From positions 1,364,001 to 1,428,000 of the forward strand of contig NZ_CP011486.1 of the NCBI RefSeq assembly GCF_001653455.1: 64,000 nucleotides of DNA, in the 5' to 3' direction. This document shows, piece after piece, positions 45,840 to 53,005 of this stretch; the stretch's first letter is position 1; each line of letters starts with the position of its first letter. Under the pieces are notes generated by a model. That model ran no database searches. It was not told the DNA's origin and saw only the letters and a list, made by a program, of their open reading frames with translations. Position numbers and translations under genes: made by a program. This DNA is from Helicobacter pylori (lineage in GTDB: Bacteria; Campylobacterota; Campylobacteria; Campylobacterales; Helicobacteraceae).

Positions 45840-45895
45840 TAGTTTGGGGGTCTCATAGCGAGGATACGCTAGTCAAAAGGCACTCCAAACTTTTT
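45840..45895 (+). ncRNA. Small structured RNA divergent from abi, between hsdM and abi
   Basis: About 56 nt. The outer stem AGTTTGG (45841-45847) pairs with CCAAACT (45885-45891). An inner hairpin TAGCG/CGCTA (45856-45860, 45867-45871) has loop AGGATA. Unpaired GGGTC and GTCAAAAGGCA segments remain available. T5 follows, so the outer stem and T-run would act as terminator. It ends 4 bp before the hsdM stop on the opposite strand. Abi_2-family genes have been reported with neighbouring structured RNAs, so an antitoxin or guide role is a reasonable hypothesis. Confidence 0.6.
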
Positions 45896-45899
45896 AATA

Positions 45900-48353
45900 T
45901 CACCCCATTAACCCTAAATCTTTCAAATGCTCTAAAACTTTTGATTCGCTCTCTTTGACTTCTTTGTCTAATTCTAACAAACTGTTGGAGTAGTTTGCAA
46001 TGATTGCATTAAGGGCGCTAGAAAAAGCGTTGATGCGTTTTAAAATCTTATCTTCTAGGGCGTTTTTCAAGCGCTTGAGCCATTTGTCTTTGATGATGAG
46101 ATCTTTAATTGCCTCTATTTCAAGCTTTTCGTATTGGTGGAACGCTTTTAATTCCAGCGCCTCATCAGCTTTATTTTTCGCTTTTTGCGCTTTATTTTTC
46201 GCTTCTAGCATTCTTAAAGCGGTTTTTAGGATTTGTTCATCTTCTGGGTCGGTGGCGTTTTTTAACTCTTTTTTCAAAACGCTTTCATTGACTTTCAATT
46301 CATCAAAAAGCCCTTCTTCATTGGAATGCTCTTCTATGAATTCCTCATAGTTGGCCACGCTTTCATTAAGGGCGTTTTCTAATTCTTCTAACATATTGCT
46401 TTCTTCTTTAAAAAAGCGTTGTTTGATCAAACTTTTAGGGATTAGATCGCTTTTATAGTAGGTTTTTTGAATGACAAAATCCGGCTCTTCTAAATAATTG
46501 GCTTTTTTGTTTTTGTCTTTTAGGGGGATTAATTTTCTTAATCCTTTAGCGCTTTCAAAGCCATTGAGTGAGATAAGAAACCAATCGTCTTGCAAGACTT
46601 CATTGTAGTAATCTTTAAAGAGTTGGTACACGCCGTATTGGTCTAAAATTTCCACTTTTTCAAATTCTTGTAAAACCTTTGAACAAACACTTTCTATGAG
46701 GGTTTTTGGGTTAAAACCTGGCTCTAAATCATTAAAAGTTGTCAATAGTTCCAATCGGTCAAAAGCGTTTAAAACAGAAGCGTGGAACGCTTGGTATTCT
46801 AAACTTTCAATGATCAAATCTTTAATGTTTTCGCATTCTGTTTTTAAAGCGTAATAACCCTCTTTATCGCTCTTTTTAAAAAGCGTGTTTTTAAGCTCTT
46901 TAAACACTTTAAAATAAGGGGCGTAGGCTTCAATTTCGTTTTTGGGTAAATAGTTGGCTTTGTGGCTGTTGATTAAAGCGAACAAGTCTTTTTCTAATTC
47001 TTGCTCAGCAACAATGTAGCGCGGGATATTCAAGTTATAGTCGTTAGCGCTAATTTCTTCTAGGCTCACCATTTTGGAATAATAAGGGATTTCTTTTTTC
47101 GCTTTAAAGGTGTCTATCATTTTTTGGACATCTTGCTCTCTTAAGCGGTTTTTATTGCCGTCTTTTTTAAAATCCTTACTCGCATCGATCATAAAAACGC
47201 CCTTTCTGGCGTGCGCGTTTTCTTTGTCTAAAACGATCACGCATGCAGGAATGGAAGTGCCATAAAAAAGATTAGGGGCTAGCCCTATCACGCCTTTAAT
47301 GTAGCCTTTGGTTAAAATATTTTTTCTAATCAACCCCTCAGCATTCCCCCTAAATAGCACCCCATGAGGCAAAATCACCGCCCCTTTGCCTGTGTTTTTT
47401 AAAGATTTGATGATATGGAGCAAAAAAGCAAAATCGCCATTTTTTTCAGGGGGCGTGCCGTCTTCAAAGCGATTGAAATTATCATCAATGACTTGCTTGC
47501 TTTTAGGGTCTATGCTTAGCCCGTCAGTCCAGTTTTTCAAGCTAAAAGGGGGGTTAGCCACGACATAATCAAAGGTTTTTAGCATGCCGTTTTCAAGAAA
47601 ATAAGGGTTAGAAAGGGTGCTAGAACCTCCTTTAGCAATATCAGCAGTGGCGTTATTGTGTAAAACCATATTCATTTTACAAAGGGCTGTCGTGGAAATG
47701 TCTTTTTCTTGACCATAGATAGTCAAGCCTTTTTCACCGGCCAAACTAGAAGCTTTTAATAACAACGAACCGCTCCCACAAGCGGGGTCATAGATGGTTT
47801 TATCTTGCCTGGTGTTTTTATCAATGCCAAGCAAAAGGGATAATAGTAGCGAAACTTCGCTAGGGGTGTAAAACTGCCCTTTAGATTTACCGGATTCGCT
47901 GGCAAAATGGCGCATTAAATATTCGTAAGCGTCGCCTAATAAATCATCGTCTAAAGCCCCATGCGTGCCTAAGCTTAAATTAGCAAAGATTTTAACCAAA
48001 TTAGAAAGGGTGTCCACCATCGCCTTACCCTCGCCAAGCTTGGTGTTATCGTTAAAATCCACGCTGTCAATTGCACCTTCTAATAAATCGTTTTGCTCTG
48101 CAATCTTTGCAATGATTTTATTGAGCTTGTCGCCTATTTCTTTATCGCCCTCTAAAGCGAGAATGTCTTCATAAAAACACCCTTGTGGGACGATGATGTC
48201 GCTATCAGGATTGTTTTTGGCCTTATCGCTGATGTATTTTAAAAAAAGCAAGTTCAAAACATAGTTTTTATACTCGCTTGCATCCATTCCGCCCCTTAAA
48301 CTATCCGCCCCAGCCCATAAGGAGCTATACAATTCGCTTTTTTTGATCGCCAT
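45900..48353 (-). CDS. hsdM: Type I DNA methyltransferase subunit HsdM
   Basis: 817 residues. An N-terminal helical domain precedes the N6-adenine methyltransferase with DPACGSGSLLLKA near residue 190 and NPPFSLKNW near 265. The C-terminal about 350 residues are long, Glu/Lys-rich and coiled-coil-like. Typical HsdM is about 500 residues, so this is an extended form. It is divergent from hsdR and first in hsdM-abi-hsdS. HP1403 equivalent. Confidence 0.94.
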   Translation of the reverse strand: MAIKKSELYSSLWAGADSLRGGMDASEYKNYVLNLLFLKYISDKAKNNPDSDIIVPQGCFYEDILALEGDKEIGDKLNKIIAKIAEQNDLLEGAIDSVDFNDNTKLGEGKAMVDTLSNLVKIFANLSLGTHGALDDDLLGDAYEYLMRHFASESGKSKGQFYTPSEVSLLLSLLLGIDKNTRQDKTIYDPACGSGSLLLKASSLAGEKGLTIYGQEKDISTTALCKMNMVLHNNATADIAKGGSSTLSNPYFLENGMLKTFDYVVANPPFSLKNWTDGLSIDPKSKQVIDDNFNRFEDGTPPEKNGDFAFLLHIIKSLKNTGKGAVILPHGVLFRGNAEGLIRKNILTKGYIKGVIGLAPNLFYGTSIPACVIVLDKENAHARKGVFMIDASKDFKKDGNKNRLREQDVQKMIDTFKAKKEIPYYSKMVSLEEISANDYNLNIPRYIVAEQELEKDLFALINSHKANYLPKNEIEAYAPYFKVFKELKNTLFKKSDKEGYYALKTECENIKDLIIESLEYQAFHASVLNAFDRLELLTTFNDLEPGFNPKTLIESVCSKVLQEFEKVEILDQYGVYQLFKDYYNEVLQDDWFLISLNGFESAKGLRKLIPLKDKNKKANYLEEPDFVIQKTYYKSDLIPKSLIKQRFFKEESNMLEELENALNESVANYEEFIEEHSNEEGLFDELKVNESVLKKELKNATDPEDEQILKTALRMLEAKNKAQKAKNKADEALELKAFHQYEKLEIEAIKDLIIKDKWLKRLKNALEDKILKRINAFSSALNAIIANYSNSLLELDKEVKESESKVLEHLKDLGLMG

Positions 48354-48378
48354 TTAACCGCCTTATTTTGTTTTTAGG

Positions 48379-48386
48379 ATTATAAT
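48379..48386. promoter_or_regulatory. Overlapping divergent -10 boxes of hsdM and hsdR
   Basis: ATTATAAT contains TATAAT on the plus strand (48381-48386) and on the minus strand (48379-48384). They sit in the 70-bp gap between the divergent genes. Polymerases on the two promoters would exclude each other, balancing restriction against methylation. Confidence 0.5.
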
Positions 48387-48423
48387 ATAAAGCGTTACAA
48401 AAAGCGTTCTTAAGGGGTTTGTG

Positions 48424-51396
48424 ATGAAAACAGAAAGAGAAGTTCAAAATCAAGTTATAGAAACTTTTAAAAGCATGGGCTATGCGTATTTAGGGGATTT
48501 AACAAAGAGCGATAATGAAAACATTAATAGAGAAACCTTAAAAACATGGTTGGTTAAAAATCAAAAAATTGAGCCTGAAAGATGGCATCAAATTGAACAG
48601 AAGATCAACAACGCTTTAAAAAACGATTTATACGAAGCGAATCAAGCATTCTACAACCTTTTGATTTATGGCGTGAGAACTAAAAGCCAGAATGAAAACA
48701 CCCAAACGACTTGGCTCATTGATTGGAAAGATGTTTCTAAAAATGAATTTAGCGTGGCTGAAGAAGTGAGCGTTAAAGGGCCAAATATCAAGCGGCCGGA
48801 TATGGTGCTTTATGTTAATGGGATCGCTTTAGGGGTGTTGGAATTGAAAAAATCCAGCGTGAGCGTAGAAAGCGGTATCCGGCAAAATTTAGACAACCAA
48901 AAGAAAGAATTTATTAGAGATTTTTTTAAAACGATCCAGTTGGTTATGGCCGGTAATGAAAGTCAAGGGCTAAGATATGGCGTCATAGAGACTAAGGAAA
49001 AATACTACCTTTCTTGGAAAGAAGAGGGCGTTCAAAACAATTTGTTTGAGACGATTGAGTGCTTTTTAAAAAAAGAAAGGTTTTTGGAATTTATCCATGA
49101 TTTTTTGATTTTTGATAAGGGGCAAAAGAAATGCGCCAGATTCCATCAATATTTTGCAATTAAAAAAACGCAAGAATTTATCAAAAGAAAAGAAGGGGGG
49201 ATCATTTGGCACACGCAAGGCAGTGGCAAGAGCCTTACCATGGTGTGGCTCGCTCAATGGTTAAGAAGCAATATCCAGCAAGCAAGGATTTTAATCGTTA
49301 CAGACAGAACGGAATTAGACGCTCAAATCCATGGCGTGTTTAGCAGGGTAGACGAAGAGATTTATCGCACAGACAGCAAGAAGGATTTACTGAGCGTGTT
49401 GTTTGAAAATAAGGAGTTTTTGGTTTGCTCGCTTGTCCATAAGTTTAACGACAATGACTTAGAATACTTGAAAAAACAACCCGTTTTAAAAGAATGGGTT
49501 GTTTTAGTGGATGAATGCCACAGAACCCAAAGCGGTAAATTGAATAAAGCCATGAAAAGCCTGCTCCCTAATGCGATTTTTATAGCCTTTAGCGGCACGC
49601 CTTTATTGAAGCATGATAAAAAGACAAGCCAAGAAGTGTTTGGGAATTATATCCATTGCTATAAATTCAATGAAGCCGTTAGCGATAAGGTGGTGTTAGA
49701 TTTATGCTATGAAGCCAGGAGCGTGGATCAATATGTCAGTAGCCCCAAAAAGCTAGACGAATATTTTGACAGCAAAACCCAAGGCTTGAATGAGGCGGCT
49801 AAAGCAGAGCTTAAAAAGAAATGGGTTAATTTGCAAAAGGTTTTTTCCACTAAAGACAGATTGGCTCGTATTGTGCAAGATATTGTATTAGATATGGCAA
49901 AACTCCCACGATTAAAAAATGAAAAGGGGAATGCCATGCTGGTGGCTGAAAGCGTGTATAACGCATGCCAGTATTTTGAACTCTTTTTAGAAACAGACTT
50001 AAAGGATAAGGTGGCTGTGATCACAAGCTATGAGCCAACCATCGCTGATCTTAAAGATTGCGGGAGCGGTGAGAATGAAGAGAGTTACAAATACCGCACT
50101 TATTGCAAAATGCTGCAAAACTTTTTTGATGAAAAAGACGCGCAAAAAGCCCTTAATAAAAATAAAGAGTTTGAAGAAAAAGTTAAAGAGCGTTTTATTA
50201 AAGAGCCTTCTAGAATGAAGCTGTTGATCGTGGTGGATAAGCTATTGACCGGTTTTGATGCACCAAGCCTCACTTATTTATACATTGATCAAAAAATGCA
50301 AGACCATAAGCTTTTTCAAGCGGTGTGCAGGGTGAATAGGCTGGATAGCGAAGATAAGGATTTTGGCTGTATCATAGACTATAAAGATTTGTTTCATAGC
50401 CTACAAGAAGCGCACAGCGATTACACCAATAAAGCGTTTGAAAACTATGAAAAAGAAGACATTCAAGGGCTTATCTCTGACAAAGCCCAAAAGATTAAGA
50501 AAAAATTACAAGAAGCTAGAGAGCAATTAAACACGCTTTGTGAAGGCGTGAAAGAGCCAAAAGATGAAGAGGATTATATCGCTTATTTTTGTGGGGATAA
50601 TGCAGAAGAAAGCGTTCAAAAAAGGCAATTATTTTATAAGCTTGTTGGCGCGTTTTTAAGAATGTTTGTGGAGTTGAATAATTTAGAAAAGCCCATCTAT
50701 TCTAAAGAAGAAATGCAAACCATCAAACAAGAAGCGGAGTTTTATAGGAAGTTGCAAAAAACGATTGGCTTGAGCAGTGGGGATAGCGTGGATTTAAAAA
50801 GTTATAGCGAAGAGATGCATAGGATCTTAGACGCTTATATTAAAGCCACGGACAGCGAGACGCTATTCCAAATAGAAGATCAAGGGTTGTGCGAAGTTTT
50901 AACCCAAATAGACATCAATGATTTTAATGACGGGTTGTCTTTAGCGTTTAAAAATAAAAGCTCTATGGCAGAAGCCATCGCCAACAACATCAAAAAACGC
51001 ATTATAGAAAAAGAAGCGAGCGATCCCAAGCATTATGAAAAATTGTCTTTGCTTTTAAACGACTTGATCGAACAATTTAGGGCAAAGAAATTAAACTATT
51101 TAGAATACTTGCGACAAATCCAAGATTTAGCCAAACAAGTTATTCATAAAGAAGACAAAGACTACCCTATAAGCATTGACACTAAGGCTTTAAAAACCCT
51201 CTATGATAATTCAGGGCAAAATGAAAATTTAGCCTTAAAAATAGATGAGTGTATAAGGGGTCATAAAAAAGCTGATTGGGTGGGGCATTCTGTCAAAGAA
51301 AGAAGCCTTAAAAACGCTTTGAGAAAAATCATAGGCGATGAGGTTTTGTTAGAAAACATCTTTAATTTAGCCAAACACATAGATGAGTATCATTAA
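48424..51396 (+). CDS. hsdR: Type I restriction subunit HsdR
   Basis: 990 residues from the ATG at 48424, preferred over GTG 48421 by the AAGGGG spacing. The N-terminal nuclease has RPDMVLY then LELKKS near residues 122-141. The translocase has HTQGSGKSLTMVW near 265, DECHRTQSG near 365 and QAVCRVNRLD near 640. The helical C-terminal part binds HsdM. Its TAA overlaps the next gene's ATG by one base. HP1402 equivalent. Confidence 0.95.
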   Translation: MKTEREVQNQVIETFKSMGYAYLGDLTKSDNENINRETLKTWLVKNQKIEPERWHQIEQKINNALKNDLYEANQAFYNLLIYGVRTKSQNENTQTTWLIDWKDVSKNEFSVAEEVSVKGPNIKRPDMVLYVNGIALGVLELKKSSVSVESGIRQNLDNQKKEFIRDFFKTIQLVMAGNESQGLRYGVIETKEKYYLSWKEEGVQNNLFETIECFLKKERFLEFIHDFLIFDKGQKKCARFHQYFAIKKTQEFIKRKEGGIIWHTQGSGKSLTMVWLAQWLRSNIQQARILIVTDRTELDAQIHGVFSRVDEEIYRTDSKKDLLSVLFENKEFLVCSLVHKFNDNDLEYLKKQPVLKEWVVLVDECHRTQSGKLNKAMKSLLPNAIFIAFSGTPLLKHDKKTSQEVFGNYIHCYKFNEAVSDKVVLDLCYEARSVDQYVSSPKKLDEYFDSKTQGLNEAAKAELKKKWVNLQKVFSTKDRLARIVQDIVLDMAKLPRLKNEKGNAMLVAESVYNACQYFELFLETDLKDKVAVITSYEPTIADLKDCGSGENEESYKYRTYCKMLQNFFDEKDAQKALNKNKEFEEKVKERFIKEPSRMKLLIVVDKLLTGFDAPSLTYLYIDQKMQDHKLFQAVCRVNRLDSEDKDFGCIIDYKDLFHSLQEAHSDYTNKAFENYEKEDIQGLISDKAQKIKKKLQEAREQLNTLCEGVKEPKDEEDYIAYFCGDNAEESVQKRQLFYKLVGAFLRMFVELNNLEKPIYSKEEMQTIKQEAEFYRKLQKTIGLSSGDSVDLKSYSEEMHRILDAYIKATDSETLFQIEDQGLCEVLTQIDINDFNDGLSLAFKNKSSMAEAIANNIKKRIIEKEASDPKHYEKLSLLLNDLIEQFRAKKLNYLEYLRQIQDLAKQVIHKEDKDYPISIDTKALKTLYDNSGQNENLALKIDECIRGHKKADWVGHSVKERSLKNALRKIIGDEVLLENIFNLAKHIDEYH

Positions 51397-52103
51397 TGAA
51401 TGTTTATCATTTGACTTTAAGCGATACCCATATCGTTATAGAAAAAAAGGCTATTAAACATTTGCACATTAGCGTTTGCCCGCCCAACGGCTCTGTGCAT
51501 GTGTCTTGCCCCCTAGCTTTAAATGATGAGGGCCTTAAGCTTTCTTTGATCAAACGGCTCCCTTGGATAAAAGAACAGCAACGAAATTTTTTAAACCAAA
51601 ACAGACAAAGCCAAAGAGAAATGCTAGAAAGAGAAAGCCATTACCTTTTTGGGAAACGCTATTTGTTAAAGATTGAACACACTCAAAAAAACCACTTTGT
51701 CCTCCAAAGCCCCACGCATTTAATCTTGCATGTCCGTCAAAATACAAGTTTAGAAAACCGCTTAAAAGCGCTAGAAAACTATTACCGACAAGTTTTAAGA
51801 GAAAAAATACAAACTTACATCAACCAATACGAAAAAGCTTTAAACGAAAGCATACAGGGCTTTAAAATCCAAAAAATGAAACGGATATGGGGGAGTTGCA
51901 ACGCTCTTAAACGCACCTTACTTTTTAATTTGGAATTGGTTAAAGCGCCTAGTGAAGGCATTGAATATGTGGTTGTGCATGAGTTATTGCATTTAAAAGC
52001 GCGCCACCATAACGAATATTTTAGAGATTTGCTGAGTTTGTATTTACCCCATTGGCAAAGGGCTAAGGCCAGCCTCAAAGAAACTTATTTGGAGCACTGT
52101 TAA
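51396..52103 (+). CDS. YgjP/WLM-type zinc metalloprotease
   Basis: A 235-residue DUF45/YgjP-like protein. The zincin motif is HELLH at 195-199 followed by HH, with the preceding RIWGSCN motif typical of the family. YgjP-like genes are often found beside type I hsdR genes; here they are translationally coupled through TAATG. Related Wss1/SprT proteases act on DNA-protein complexes, so a role in turnover or control of the restriction complex is conceivable but unproven. HP1401 equivalent. Confidence 0.8.
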   Translation: MNVYHLTLSDTHIVIEKKAIKHLHISVCPPNGSVHVSCPLALNDEGLKLSLIKRLPWIKEQQRNFLNQNRQSQREMLERESHYLFGKRYLLKIEHTQKNHFVLQSPTHLILHVRQNTSLENRLKALENYYRQVLREKIQTYINQYEKALNESIQGFKIQKMKRIWGSCNALKRTLLFNLELVKAPSEGIEYVVVHELLHLKARHHNEYFRDLLSLYLPHWQRAKASLKETYLEHC

Positions 52104-52129
52104 ATTAAGGTTTCATCATCTCAGCAAAA

Positions 52130-52420
52130 ATCGCTAAATCTGACACTTCAAACGCTCTATATCCTTAACAGAGTGAAGCGCCCAAACGCTAAAGACGATT
52201 GGGCTTCCTAGGCTGATGTTGAGGGAGAGTGTGGTTCTCACTCTATGTCCCTAACGATAGGGATTTTACAGAGTTTGAGCTCCAACGCATTCCCTCTTAC
52301 ACATCATATCTCCAAAGGCGTAACTTTGCACACTTCCTGCGCTAAATACGAATGTATGGAGATATTATACCACGAATTGGTAGCATTCATCCCAACCGCT
52401 AAAGACGATTGGGGTTTCTG
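52130..52420 (-). mobile_element. IS605-family relic with omega-RNA-like hairpins
   Basis: On the minus strand, GAAACCCCAATCGTCTTTAG leads into a hairpin (52391-52414), and GAAGCCCAATCGTCTTTAGC leads into a second (52181-52203). Both match the right-end/omega-RNA terminal hairpin of IS200/IS605 elements (GAAnCCC, stem, CTTTAG, stem, TGGG). Between them lie paired segments ATATCTCC/GGAGATAT and TCCCTA/TAGGGA. No intact tnpA or tnpB is present. A TATAAT (minus strand, near 52368) could transcribe it. Confidence 0.5.
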
Positions 52421-52514
52421 TTAAGGAGTGATTAAACCACCCCATGGGGTTATCGCTTGGGAGTTGTCGCTTTGTGGATTTGTGCGAGCGTGTTTTTTTT
52501 TAAAACGGCTAACA

Positions 52515-52545
52515 CAAACGCTCTTGCGAGCGTTTTCAAACCCCA
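52515..52545. terminator. Bidirectional hairpin
   Basis: AAACGCTC, a 4-nt loop, then GAGCGTTT near 52523-52542 form a perfect 8-bp stem. It is flanked by a T-run on one side and TTTTC on the other, and fits a transcription end in the gene-free 52.1-53.0 kb stretch. I see no gene in 52546-52980. Confidence 0.5.
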
Positions 52546-52980
52546 ATCATTCTAATTGTCTTTATCCTTTCTTAAAAAGTTCGCTATATTCTTTTTTAAA
52601 ACCTTAATCTTTAAATCAAACGCTAAAACATGCGTTTTTAAAACCTTTTTGAATCCTTTCTGCTGCAGTTCGTTTATTCTTGAATCATTTTATGCACCGC
52701 TCTTTTGTGATAGCATTGTTTCTCATCATCAATATTTATGATAAAAGCACATCTTAAAAGGATCTTCTCAAGCGTTCTAACAAACGCTAACACGAAGGGC
52801 TTTGTTTGCATGGATATTATCTTAAAAAATTAATTTCTTAACTTGAATGACCTAAACGGCTATGCACTTATATTTTACCTAAAGGATAGGGGTTTTTGCG
52901 GTGGGTTTGTTGGAATTTTAGCCGCTATAATTTTAGCCACTATAAAGAGAAACTTTTTAGTAACTCATCATAGCAAATAA

Positions 52981-53000
52981 CCCCCCCCCCTTTTTTTTTT
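52981..53000. repeat. C10-T10 homopolymer block after fecA3
   Basis: Ten C then ten T on the plus strand, 5 bp beyond the fecA3 stop (A10-G10 after the coding strand). Length is certainly unstable in replication. Effects, if any, would be on the fecA3 mRNA end. Confidence 0.85.
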
Positions 53001-53005
53001 AAGCC

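Noticed and set aside
48424-52103. YgjP-like gene as part of a new restriction complex
   Set aside because: The coupling with hsdR is real but this neighbour is commonly seen in type I loci, so I report it as context only.
52140-52420. CRISPR-like repeats (two 23-bp copies)
   Set aside because: Only two copies 210 bp apart, each a hairpin with IS605 right-end character; no array and no cas genes.
52556-52741. 61-codon plus-strand frame in the gene-free region
   Set aside because: Composition is Phe/Lys-rich as expected from AT-rich non-coding DNA; no ribosome-binding site or recognisable motif.
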